This document shows positions 20,687-28,717 of a stretch of DNA of 64,000 bases, in pieces. Origin of the DNA: Buchnera aphidicola (Pterocallis alni). GTDB taxonomy: Bacteria > Pseudomonadota > Gammaproteobacteria > Enterobacterales > Enterobacteriaceae. Positions within the stretch are counted from its first letter, which is position 1. Each line of letters begins with the position of its first letter. Both the position numbers and the translations under genes were made by a program. The notes under the pieces were generated by a model. It did not search any database and was not told where the DNA came from. It saw only the letters and a program-made list of their open reading frames with translations. The stretch is taken from contig NZ_OZ060377.1 of the NCBI RefSeq assembly GCF_964059075.1, forward strand, positions 124,001 to 188,000, given 5' to 3'.

Positions 20687-20698
20687 TAACTTATTAAG

Positions 20699-21286
20699 TT
20701 AATTATTATAATAATTAATTAATCCTTTTTGAGAAGGATGCATAGATGGTTTTCCTGGTTTCCAATTTGCAGGACATACTTCTCCTTGTGTTTCGTATAA
20801 TTGAATAGAATCTATCATTCTTATCATATCTTGAATGTTTCTTCCAAACGGTAGATCATTAACCACTTCATGTCTAATAATCCATTTTTTATCAATTAAA
20901 AATGATGCTCGGAGTGCAACACCTATTTCTGGGTGCATAATATTATATGCATCTTGTATTTCTCCTTTTATATCTGATATTAAAGGATATTGAATATTTC
21001 CTATGCCTCCATCTTTTATAGATATATTTTTCCAAGCTTGATGTACAAATATAGAGTCTTTAGAAATACCTATTATTTCTGTATTTCTGTTTTTAAATTC
21101 TTGGTATAACTTATTAAAAGCAATGATTTCTGTTGGACAGACAAATGTAAAATCCATAGGCCAGAAAAATAATACTACTAATTTATTTTTTATATCTTTT
21201 TTTAAATTAAAATGATCAATTATAGTACCATCATGTAAAATTGCTGGTGCTATAAAATTAGGAGCATTTTGAGTTACTAAACTCAT
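20699..21286 (-). CDS. Typical 2-Cys peroxiredoxin (AhpC/TSA family)
   Basis: This enzyme reduces hydrogen peroxide and organic peroxides in the cytosol. The 195-residue product shows the peroxidatic Cys at residue 50 in DFTFVCPTEI and the resolving Cys in GEVCPANWKPGKP near residue 168, both needed for the typical 2-Cys cycle. The C-terminal end after the resolving Cys (PSMHPSQKGL) resembles the TSA/Prx branch more than E. coli AhpC, so I give no symbol; ahpC or tsaA names would both be seen. No AhpF reductase gene lies nearby. It converges with the DUF2076 gene on a shared terminator and diverges from ung. Confidence 0.95.
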   Translation of the reverse strand: MSLVTQNAPNFIAPAILHDGTIIDHFNLKKDIKNKLVVLFFWPMDFTFVCPTEIIAFNKLYQEFKNRNTEIIGISKDSIFVHQAWKNISIKDGGIGNIQYPLISDIKGEIQDAYNIMHPEIGVALRASFLIDKKWIIRHEVVNDLPFGRNIQDMIRMIDSIQLYETQGEVCPANWKPGKPSMHPSQKGLINYYNN

Positions 21287-21384
21287 TTTATTTTCCTTAT
21301 ATATTGTGATATTATTTTCATTAATATTATAATAATTGATATTATATATTTTGTTTGGTATTATTTATATTGAGTATAAATATT

Positions 21385-22044
21385 GTGAATACTATGATTT
21401 TAACTTGGAAAGATATTTTCATAAAGGAAAAGAAAATATTAATAGATATTTTAATGAAAGTAGCTAAAGAAAGATTAAAAAATGTTATTTTTCCTGATCA
21501 CAATTTAGTTTTTAATGCTTTTCGTATGACTTTATTTCATAAAATTAAAGTTGTTATTATTGGTCAAGATCCGTATTATAAGCCTAATCAGGCTGACGGG
21601 TTAGCATTTTCAGTACAACCTCATTGTATTATTCCACCTTCTTTAAGAAATATATATACAGAAATTATTAGAGATTTGGGTTTATCAAAAAACCATTTTT
21701 CTCATGGTTGTTTATTTAATTGGGCAAAACAAGGTATTTTATTATTAAATAACGTTTTAACAGTAGAATATAATAAGCCTCGATCTCATTTATTTTTAGG
21801 TTGGGAAAAATTTACTAATAGTATTATTCATTATATTAATAAATATTTATACAATGTTATTTTTATATTATGGGGTGGGGATGCAAAAAAAAAAATGTAT
21901 TTCATAGATCAAACAAAACATTATGTTTTACATTCTTCTCATCCTTCTCCATTATCTGCGCATATTAGTTTTGTTGGTTGTAAACATTTTTCCCAAGTAA
22001 ATAAATTATTACTTGATCACAAAAAAAAAATTATTTATTGGTAA
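21385..22044 (+). CDS. ung: Uracil-DNA glycosylase
   Basis: Ung removes uracil from DNA, the first step of base-excision repair of deaminated cytosine. The product of about 219 residues shows the water-activating motif GQDPYYKPNQADGLAFS, the LLLNNVLTVE segment and the HSSHPSPLSAH loop with the catalytic His. It spans the usual family length (E. coli 229). I chose the GTG start because a GAG Shine-Dalgarno core lies 11 bases upstream and the N-terminus then aligns with E. coli (NTMILTW against ANELTW). An ATG at 21394 is the alternative, and a TTG further upstream adds an unrelated extension. Keeping this gene in an AT-biased genome is notable but common in Buchnera. Confidence 0.95.
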   Translation: MNTMILTWKDIFIKEKKILIDILMKVAKERLKNVIFPDHNLVFNAFRMTLFHKIKVVIIGQDPYYKPNQADGLAFSVQPHCIIPPSLRNIYTEIIRDLGLSKNHFSHGCLFNWAKQGILLLNNVLTVEYNKPRSHLFLGWEKFTNSIIHYINKYLYNVIFILWGGDAKKKMYFIDQTKHYVLHSSHPSPLSAHISFVGCKHFSQVNKLLLDHKKKIIYW

Positions 22045-22072
22045 TGATGTGAAATATTTTATACTATATGGG

Positions 22073-22417
22073 TTATTTTTTTTTTTTAAATTTATTAAAA
22101 GTATCGCATATAGATTTTTTAATTAATTTAATTCCTTGGATTGTCGATTTTATATTTTCAATATTTTTGTGATCTTGGTTTAGGATATTATCAAATTCAT
22201 GTATTATTTTTAATAATTCATTTAAAAAGTTTTTTAAATTTATTTTTTTTATATTTTTTATTTCTTGTGCATATTTTTTTTTAAAATTTTCTATATTAGC
22301 TTGAGTTCTTAATTCAATATCTTGTTTTTTTTTTTTTAACTTTTTTAGTTGTATTTGTAATTTTTGCTCTTGTGTATTATATTTATTAGTATGAAATTCT
22401 TTTACATTATTGTTCAT
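22073..22417 (-). CDS. grpE: Truncated GrpE nucleotide-exchange factor (C-terminal beta domain missing)
   Basis: The 114-residue product matches the middle of GrpE: a long lysine-rich coiled coil followed by IENFKKKYAQEIKNI, FLNELLKIIHEFDNIL and IKSTIQGIKLIKKSI, the dimerisation helices. Full-length GrpE is about 197 residues. This chain ends in a lysine run where the C-terminal beta-sheet domain that contacts DnaK should begin. Two long adenine runs (coding strand) lie inside it, 13 at 22325-22337 and 12 at 22076-22087, the latter just before the stop. Only 28 bases separate it from ung, so the missing domain is deleted rather than frameshifted. It is divergent from nadK, the E. coli arrangement. 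It may be a decaying paralogue, as Buchnera genomes can carry two grpE copies. Confidence 0.72.
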   Translation of the reverse strand: MNNNVKEFHTNKYNTQEQKLQIQLKKLKKKKQDIELRTQANIENFKKKYAQEIKNIKKINLKNFLNELLKIIHEFDNILNQDHKNIENIKSTIQGIKLIKKSICDTFNKFKKKK

Positions 22418-22533
22418 ATTTTATTTTATTTATACTATTAATAATACTTTTATTATAAAGATTTTATTAGTTTATTCAATAACATATAATATATTTTATA
22501 ATTTTAATTTGAAATTATGCTTAATGTATGATA

Positions 22534-23406
22534 ATGAATATAAATTTTAAATCTATTGCTATTTTAGGTTGCCCAAGATATTCTAGTTCTTTTTTAACTC
22601 ATGTTATTTTATATAATTGGTTACTAAAAAGAGGATATCAAGTTTTTATTGAAAGGAGTATTGTAAAATATTTAAGTATAAAAAATGTACATATTGCTAC
22701 TCATCAACAAATTGGGGAAAGATGTGATTTAGCAATAGTTATTGGTGGTGATGGAAATATGTTGTATATTTCTAGAATTTTATCATACTATTCTATAAAG
22801 ATTATTGGTATTAATCGTGGTAATTTAGGATTCTTAACAGATTTAAACCACGATAACATGTTATTAATATTATCTGATATTTTATCTGGTAAATTTTATA
22901 TAGAAAATAGATTTTTATTAGAATTAAGAATATTAAATAATCAAATTAATCAAAATAGCTTGGCTTTAAATGAAGTTGTTGTACATCCTGTATATTCTTC
23001 GAATACAGTAGAATTTTCTGTTTATATTAATAAAAGATTTGCATTATATCAACGTTCAGATGGATTAATTATTTCTACACCTACTGGTTCTACTGGATAT
23101 TCTTTATCAGCTGGAGGACCAATTTTATCTTCAGATGTAGATGGTATGATGATTTTATCAATGTTCCCACATACTTTATCTTCTAGACCAATTATTGTAA
23201 ATAGTAATAGTTTAATTATGTTAAAAGTATTTAATATAGGTAAGACTAATGTTAGTTGTGATGGAAACATAATATTTTCTATTGATAATAAAACTAAGAT
23301 TTTTATTTATAAAAGTAAATATTATATTCGTTTTATTCATCATATAAAATATAGTTATTTAAATGTTTTACATTCAAAATTACATTGGGCAAAAAATTTG
23401 TTTTGA
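22534..23406 (+). CDS. nadK: NAD kinase
   Basis: NadK phosphorylates NAD to NADP in the cytosol. The product of about 290 residues (E. coli 292) contains the catalytic VIGGDGNML motif, the INRGNLGFLTDL motif, the NEVVVHP segment and the glycine-rich TPTGSTGYSLSAGGPIL loop, all diagnostic of ATP-NAD kinases. I prefer the second ATG because its N-terminus, MNINFKSIAILGCPR, aligns without extension with E. coli MNNHFKCIGIVGHPR. An in-frame ATG two codons earlier (22528) is equally possible. It diverges from the truncated grpE and converges with the tmRNA gene. Confidence 0.96.
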   Translation: MNINFKSIAILGCPRYSSSFLTHVILYNWLLKRGYQVFIERSIVKYLSIKNVHIATHQQIGERCDLAIVIGGDGNMLYISRILSYYSIKIIGINRGNLGFLTDLNHDNMLLILSDILSGKFYIENRFLLELRILNNQINQNSLALNEVVVHPVYSSNTVEFSVYINKRFALYQRSDGLIISTPTGSTGYSLSAGGPILSSDVDGMMILSMFPHTLSSRPIIVNSNSLIMLKVFNIGKTNVSCDGNIIFSIDNKTKIFIYKSKYYIRFIHHIKYSYLNVLHSKLHWAKNLF

Positions 23407-23481
23407 AATTTAATATAATTTAAAAATATTTGTTTGATGATTGTTTTGCAAATTATTGATAATCAATATTATTTATACGCT

Positions 23482-23840
23482 TGGAGCTGGCGGGATTTGA
23501 ACCCGCGTCCAAAATATTTCAAACTATAGTACTACATGCTTATTCTTTTATTTATTTCAGTACTGTAGTATAAAGAAAATACTATTTTCATACTTATCTC
23601 ATTTTTATTAAATCATATAAATTATGAGAAAATTTATTATGAAGTTTTCTTTTTTTGACCTTTTATAACTTCATTCTTATAAAGAATAATAAGAATTAAA
23701 AGGGCTTTATTAGTTTATTAAGCTGCTAAAGCGTATTTTTCTTCTTTTCCGTTTATTCAATTACGGTTTTTATCGAGGCAACCGTACCTCGGCATGCACT
23801 ATATGTTTTCAAAAATTTTGTCGAATCCAAGATCAGCCCC
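23482..23840 (-). ncRNA. ssrA: Transfer-messenger RNA
   Basis: tmRNA rescues stalled ribosomes by acting as alanyl-tRNA and then as a short message encoding a degradation tag. On the minus strand the gene starts GGGGCTGATCTTGGATTCGAC and ends GGTTCAAATCCCGCCAGCTCCA. These form the tRNA-like acceptor (GGGGCT pairing with AGCTCC) and T arm with G-T-T-C-A-A-A-T-C loop. CCA is not encoded. The message reads, in frame to TAA at 23718-23720, a tag ending KYALAA. Extending back to the position aligned with the E. coli GCA resume codon gives INGKEEKYALAA, with ATA as resume codon and an in-frame TGA just before it. Several pseudoknot-forming blocks lie between tag and 3' end. The gene converges with nadK. 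Confidence 0.95.
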
Positions 23841-23977
23841 TGGTTGTGATTCTTTTAAATATATTATAATATATAATAGTATTTTAAGACAATATATTTA
23901 AATAAAATAATTTATTATATAATATAATATATAATATTATTATCAGTTTTACTATTATGTATATTATAAGGTTTGAT

Positions 23978-24286
23978 ATGGATATATTAAAAAAAATTCA
24001 AAAACAAATTCAAGATAATTCTATATTAATTTATATGAAAGGATCTCCTGATTCCCCTAGTTGTGGATTTTCTGCTAGAGCTGTACAAGCAATTAAATCT
24101 TTCAATGTAAAATTTGCTTATATTGATGTTTTACAACATGAAGATATTCGTTCTGCTCTACCTAAGTATGCAAATTGGCCAACTTTCCCTCAATTATGGG
24201 TAAATGGAGAATTGATAGGAGGTTGTGACATTATATTAAAAATGTTTAAAAGTGGTGAATTAAAAAATATTTTATTGAAAATATAA
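23978..24286 (+). CDS. grxD: Monothiol glutaredoxin (Grx4 type)
   Basis: GrxD binds and transfers a [2Fe-2S] cluster in iron-sulfur trafficking. The 102-residue product shows YMKGSPDSPSCGFSARAVQA with the CGFS active site, PKYANWPTFPQLWVNGELIG, and GGCDIILKMFKSGEL, nearly identical to E. coli Grx4. The C-terminal tail of the E. coli protein (115 residues) is shorter here. I chose the ATG preceded by AAGG at a spacing of 7. An upstream ATG would add seven residues not found in the family. With erpA and yfaE in this window it belongs to the iron-sulfur supply network. Confidence 0.96.
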   Translation: MDILKKIQKQIQDNSILIYMKGSPDSPSCGFSARAVQAIKSFNVKFAYIDVLQHEDIRSALPKYANWPTFPQLWVNGELIGGCDIILKMFKSGELKNILLKI

Positions 24287-24295
24287 AGAAATATA

Positions 24296-24333
24296 AATTA
24301 GATTATTATGTTAGTATAAATATTAATCTAATT
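24296..24333. terminator. Possible bidirectional terminator between grxD and rnt
   Basis: A 10-base-pair inverted repeat (AATTAGATTA / TAATCTAATT) with an 18-base loop lies between the convergent grxD and rnt genes and overlaps the last two bases of rnt. It is AT-rich without a clean U run, so this call is tentative. Confidence 0.35.
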
Positions 24334-24964
24334 ATATATTAGTTATATTATTTTTTACATTATATTTTTTGTAATTATTGGATAATTTACAAAATAAATA
24401 AGCTGTTTTTTTTGCATCATATATCGCAGAATGAGCTTTTTTATTGTTAAATTTAATTCCAATAGATTGACATGCTTTGGATAATACAGTTTGTCCAAGA
24501 ATTAATCCACTTAAAGTAGCTGTATCAAATATGACAAATGGATGAAATGGATGTTTTATTTTATTTCTTTGAGATATTTGAATAATAAACTTGTGATCAA
24601 AGGTTGCATTATGAGCTACAATGACACTTTTACTACATTCATGGTGTTTTATTTCTTTTTTAATAATATCAAAAATATATTGTAATGCTTGTTTTTCTTG
24701 TATTGGTTGTCGGAGGATATTAAATGGGTCTATTTTATTAAAAATTAATGCTTTTTTTGTTAAATATGATTCTGTAAATGGTTTAATATGAAAATGAATA
24801 ATATTTTTTATTTTTAAAAATCCATTATTATTCATTGTTAATGTTATAACTGCAATTTCAAGTATAGAGTGTATTGTATGATTTAAACCAGTTGTTTCAA
24901 TATCTATAATAACTGGATAAAATTTTCTAAATCTATTTTTTAAAAAATAAAAATTTTTTTTCAT
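24332..24964 (-). CDS. rnt: Ribonuclease T
   Basis: RNase T is a 3'-5' exoribonuclease that trims tRNA and other stable RNA 3' ends. The 210-residue product (E. coli 215) is a DEDDh exonuclease. Exo I is VIDIETTGLNH near residue 20, Exo II lies in VAHNATFDHKFI, and Exo III is HSAIYDAKKTA with the catalytic His and Asp. All four acidic residues and the His look intact. It converges with grxD, matching the E. coli neighbourhood (grxD and rnt are close there). A 376-base gap separates it from ychF. Confidence 0.96.
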   Translation of the reverse strand: MKKNFYFLKNRFRKFYPVIIDIETTGLNHTIHSILEIAVITLTMNNNGFLKIKNIIHFHIKPFTESYLTKKALIFNKIDPFNILRQPIQEKQALQYIFDIIKKEIKHHECSKSVIVAHNATFDHKFIIQISQRNKIKHPFHPFVIFDTATLSGLILGQTVLSKACQSIGIKFNNKKAHSAIYDAKKTAYLFCKLSNNYKKYNVKNNITNI

Positions 24965-25340
24965 TATATATTATATTATATTAAATTGTATATTGTATAT
25001 TTTTTTATACATTGTAGAATAAATTATAATATTATATTATTTATATATAAATATAAGAGTAATAAAATATCATTTTATAAAATATATTTTAAATATATTA
25101 TATTTAATATTATCTATGTTTTTTTATATAAAATACTATTTTTTTATAATTCATTTAATGAAATATTATAGTACATAATATTTTATAATATATATAATAT
25201 TATTAATTTTCTTTTGATATAATTAATTTTATATATTTAATATATAATAAAATTGTATATTGAAAAATTATATTATAAAAATATTTTTTTAATTTGTTTG
25301 TATAATATACAATATATATAAAATATTTTAAGGTATAAAT
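24965..25340. other. 376-base gene-poor gap between rnt and ychF
   Basis: I see no gene, tRNA or convincing terminator here. A 61-codon open frame at 24986-25171 is Tyr/Ile/Phe/Asn-rich with no recognisable family and looks like chance in very AT-rich DNA. A perfect 15-base inverted repeat TTGTATAATATACAA at 25298-25312, containing TATAAT, may mark the ychF promoter. In E. coli pth lies directly upstream of ychF; no pth frame is visible. Confidence 0.6.
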
Positions 25341-26426
25341 ATGGCTTTTAAATGTGGTATTATTGGTTTACCTAATGTAGGGAAGTCTACTCTATTTAAT
25401 GCTTTAACTAAATCAAATATATCAGCACAAAATTTTCCATTCTGTACTATTAATCCCAATATTGGTATGGCTCCTGTGTATGATTTTAGGTTATATGAAA
25501 TAGCAAAAATTCTTGATCCAAATAATATTAAAATGACTTATATGGAATTTGTTGATATTGCAGGATTAGTAAAAGGAGCTTCTGAAGGATTAGGTTTAGG
25601 AAACAAATTTTTAAGTAATATCAAGGAAGTAGATTTGGTGATTCATGTTATTCGATGTTTTGAAAACAAAGAGATTATACATGTTCATGATATTATAAAA
25701 CCGGATTATGATATTAAAATTATTAATACTGAATTAATTTTATCTGATTTAATGAATTGTGAGCGTGAATTATTAAGATTAAAAAATATTAATAATAAAA
25801 ATTTATTAGATATATCTAAGATAAATATTTTACAAAGGATATTTTTACATTTACAAAATGATAAATTATTAACAGCATTGCCATTACGTTTAGAAGAATT
25901 AAATTTGATTAATTATATGAATTTTATTACTTTAAAGCCTATGATATATGTTGCTAATATATGTAGTGATTATTTGAAAAATTTTTATTTAGTAGATATA
26001 TTAAATTTTTTTAAACACGAACATATTACTTGTATCCCGATAGATATTTATACTACATATACAAATACATTAAATCAATCTACAAATGATAATATTTTAA
26101 ATATAATATTGCATAATAAGAATAATCCATTATATAAAATAGTTAAATTAGGTTATGATTTATTACAGTTGCATACATTTTTCACAGTTGGAAAAAAAGA
26201 AGTACGTGCTTGGACCATTAAAAAAGGTGCTACTAGTGTTCACGCAGCTAGTAAGATACATACTGATTTTAGTAGAGGATTTATTCGAGCTAAAGTTATT
26301 GCTTATGCAGATTTTTTAAAATTTGGTAGTAAAAATAAAGTTCAAGCTTGTGGAAAATTGAGATTAGAAGGAAAGAAATATATAGTACAAGATGGAGATA
26401 TTATGGAGTTTTTATTTAATATTTAA
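25341..26426 (+). CDS. ychF: Redox-regulated ribosome-binding ATPase YchF
   Basis: YchF is an Obg-family P-loop NTPase that prefers ATP and binds ribosomes. The 361-residue product (E. coli 363) shows G1 GLPNVGKSTLFNALT from residue 9, NFPFCTINPNIG, and G3 DIAGLVKGASEGLGLGNKFL. The nucleotide-specificity region is followed by the C-terminal TGS domain with FTVGKKEVRAWTIKKG, HTDFSRGFIRAKV and YIVQDGDIMEFLFNI. An AAGG lies before the ATG. It converges on thrC with a shared hairpin terminator. Confidence 0.97.
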   Translation: MAFKCGIIGLPNVGKSTLFNALTKSNISAQNFPFCTINPNIGMAPVYDFRLYEIAKILDPNNIKMTYMEFVDIAGLVKGASEGLGLGNKFLSNIKEVDLVIHVIRCFENKEIIHVHDIIKPDYDIKIINTELILSDLMNCERELLRLKNINNKNLLDISKINILQRIFLHLQNDKLLTALPLRLEELNLINYMNFITLKPMIYVANICSDYLKNFYLVDILNFFKHEHITCIPIDIYTTYTNTLNQSTNDNILNIILHNKNNPLYKIVKLGYDLLQLHTFFTVGKKEVRAWTIKKGATSVHAASKIHTDFSRGFIRAKVIAYADFLKFGSKNKVQACGKLRLEGKKYIVQDGDIMEFLFNI

Positions 26427-26430
26427 TATA

Positions 26431-26462
26431 TTTTAGAGAAGTATATATTTTCTTCTCTAAAA
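26431..26462. terminator. Bidirectional terminator between ychF and thrC
   Basis: A perfect 11-base-pair inverted repeat (TTTTAGAGAAG / CTTCTCTAAAA) with a 10-base loop lies between convergent ychF and the end of the thrABC operon. The stem carries GC pairs in its core, and the outer A/T runs could serve as U tract on the minus-strand transcript. Confidence 0.7.
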
Positions 26463-26475
26463 CTATATTATAAAT

Positions 26476-27762
26476 TTATAGTATTAAAATTTTTTTTAAT
26501 TCTTTAAAGTTTGGTTTTAACATTCTAGATAAAATAGGTCGTTTGGATGGTATGTATAATTCTTTAGGTAAATCGATATTAATGTTTAATATTTTATCAA
26601 TTATATTTTTAAATTTTGCAGGATGCGCTGTTCCTAGGAACAATCCAAATTCATCGTCTCGTATTTGATCGTTTAGTAATTTATATGCTATTGCTGCGTG
26701 TGGTTCAGAAATATAACCTATTTTTTTTAAATGTAGTAAATTTTTACAAGTAATTTCATCTGAAACACTACCAAATCCCAAATCATTTAAATTCCATTTT
26801 TTACGGTGGAATAATTCTTCTACTCTAGGCCAATTATTAGGTCTACTAATATCCATAGCATTAGAAATAGTTGATATACAATTATGCGGATTCCACTTTC
26901 CTGTTTTTAAAAATCTAGGGACAGTATCATTTGAATTAGTAGCAGCAATAAATGACTTAATTGGTAAACCCATAGATTTTGCTAATAATCCAGCTGTTAA
27001 ATTACCAAAATTACCACAAGGTACGGAAATAATTAAATTTTTATAGTTTTTTTTTGTTATCAAGGAATATGATTCAAAAAAGTAACAAACTTGTGCTAAT
27101 AATCTACTAATATTAATTGAATTAGCAGAATTAAGACCTATTTTATTTTTTAGTCTATCATCATTAAAAGCTTGTTTAACAAGTTTTTGACATTGATCAA
27201 AACTTCCATCGATAGCAATAGTAGTAATATTTTCTCCTAGTGTACAAAATAGAGTTTCTTGTAATTTACTAATTTTACCTTTAGGATACAATATTATTAC
27301 TCTTACATTTTTAGATTTATAAAAAGCATGTGCTACCGCTGCTCCTGTATCTCCTGATGTTGCAGTAAGTATTGTAACAGTATGATTATTTTTATTTAAA
27401 TGTTCTATTATTTGAGCCATGAATCGTGCTCCAAAATCTTTAAATGCAAGAGTTGGGCCGTGAAATAATTCACAACAGGCAATATTAGAAGTTACTGGAT
27501 TAATTTTAGGACCAGGAAAAGAAAAAGCTTTTTTAACATATATTTCTAAATATTCTACAGGTATTTCTTCTCCTATTAACATAGATAATATTTTTATACT
27601 TCTATCTAAAAAATTCATTTGTATCATATTATTTATATTTTCTTTTTTTAAGATAGGCAAATTTGTTGGGAAAAATAATCCTTGATTTTGCCCTAATCCC
27701 ATTTGTACTGCTTGTAAGAAGCTGACTATTTCATTTTTATTTTTTAAATTATATAATTTCAT
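26476..27762 (-). CDS. thrC: Threonine synthase
   Basis: ThrC converts O-phosphohomoserine to threonine with pyridoxal phosphate, the last step of threonine synthesis. The 428 residues equal the E. coli length. It shows MGLGQNQGLFFPTNLP near the start, ELFHGPTLAFKDFGARF with the PLP lysine, LTATSGDTGAAVAHAF, and VPCGNFGNLTAGLLAKSMG binding the PLP phosphate. thrB ends 5 bases upstream and thrA precedes it, forming thrABC. Threonine is an essential amino acid for the insect, so this operon is a nutritional provisioning unit. Confidence 0.98.
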   Translation of the reverse strand: MKLYNLKNKNEIVSFLQAVQMGLGQNQGLFFPTNLPILKKENINNMIQMNFLDRSIKILSMLIGEEIPVEYLEIYVKKAFSFPGPKINPVTSNIACCELFHGPTLAFKDFGARFMAQIIEHLNKNNHTVTILTATSGDTGAAVAHAFYKSKNVRVIILYPKGKISKLQETLFCTLGENITTIAIDGSFDQCQKLVKQAFNDDRLKNKIGLNSANSINISRLLAQVCYFFESYSLITKKNYKNLIISVPCGNFGNLTAGLLAKSMGLPIKSFIAATNSNDTVPRFLKTGKWNPHNCISTISNAMDISRPNNWPRVEELFHRKKWNLNDLGFGSVSDEITCKNLLHLKKIGYISEPHAAIAYKLLNDQIRDDEFGLFLGTAHPAKFKNIIDKILNINIDLPKELYIPSKRPILSRMLKPNFKELKKILIL

Positions 27763-27767
27763 ATTAA

Positions 27768-28700
27768 TTATATTCCTATATTTCTAGCACCGATGGTATC
27801 TGGTATACATATATGTACAAAACCATATTTATTCTTTATGTAATTTTTTATTAACCATTGACATATTGTATGTGCTGTTATTTCATTATTACATATTGCA
27901 AATATAGTTGGTCCGGATCCAGATATTCCAAAATTTATTGCTCCAAAATTTAATATTTTTTGTTTAATTTTTAAAAAATTTGGAATTAACTTTAATCTAT
28001 ATGGCTCTGCTATAATATCTTTCATAACATATGAAGCTAATTCTGATTGGTTAGTATAAGAAGCGTGTATAAAATTTGAGAGTAATCTACTATGTTCGAT
28101 ACATATATTTTTTTTATATTGTGTGGGTAGTATAGATCTTGCTATAGATGTTGACAGTTTCACTCCAGGCCATGCTACTACCCATATCCAATTATTAAAA
28201 TGTGGAATTTGTTGTGTAATAATGTTATTTTCTTTTACAATTAATTGTAGTCCCCCATAATAACATGGAGCTACGTTATCATAATGTATCTCTCCAGAAA
28301 TTTCTCCTTCTATTTTACCCATTAAATATAATAATTCTGTTTTATTGAGCGGGTTGTTACAAAATTGATTTATAGCGACTAATGTAGATACTATAGAACA
28401 AGCACTGGATCCTAAACCAGATCCAATAGGCATATTTTTCTCTAAAGTAATAGAAACTAATATTTTTTTTCTAATCATTTTACAAAAATGATTCCAGCAT
28501 TTCCATACAATGTTTTGTTTGATTTGTTTAGGTAATTGAAATGCGAAATTACCTGTATTGATGATATTTAAATATTTACTAGATGTAATTTTAACACAAT
28601 CACCTAACATTTTCCCATTTTTAGGTTGAATCGCTAAACCTAATGTGTCAAAACCAACATTCATATTACCAATAGAAGCAGGTGCGTAAATTTTGATCAT
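27768..28700 (-). CDS. thrB: Homoserine kinase
   Basis: ThrB phosphorylates homoserine with ATP to give O-phosphohomoserine for ThrC. The 310-residue product (E. coli 310) is a GHMP kinase. Motif 1 is [19 protein letters not shown] at the N-terminus, the ATP-binding loop is [16 protein letters not shown], and motif 3 is [13 protein letters not shown] in the C-terminal domain. It lies between thrA (17 bases) and thrC (5 bases) on the same strand, so all three are co-transcribed. Confidence 0.98.
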   Translation of the reverse strand: MIKIYAPASIGNMNVGFDTLGLAIQPKNGKMLGDCVKITSSKYLNIINTGNFAFQLPKQIKQNIVWKCWNHFCKMIRKKILVSITLEKNMPIGSGLGSSACSIVSTLVAINQFCNNPLNKTELLYLMGKIEGEISGEIHYDNVAPCYYGGLQLIVKENNIITQQIPHFNNWIWVVAWPGVKLSTSIARSILPTQYKKNICIEHSRLLSNFIHASYTNQSELASYVMKDIIAEPYRLKLIPNFLKIKQKILNFGAINFGISGSGPTIFAICNNEITAHTICQWLIKNYIKNKYGFVHICIPDTIGARNIGI

Positions 28701-28717
28701 TTTTATATTCCTGATTT

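Noticed and set aside
23484-23510. T-arm-like sequence suggesting a tRNA gene
   Set aside because: It is the tRNA-like 3' end of the tmRNA; the acceptor partner lies about 340 bases away at 23835-23840, not at tRNA distance.
24986-25171. 61-codon open frame between rnt and ychF
   Set aside because: Tyr/Ile/Phe/Asn-rich, no motif, no ribosome-binding site; expected by chance in such AT-rich DNA.
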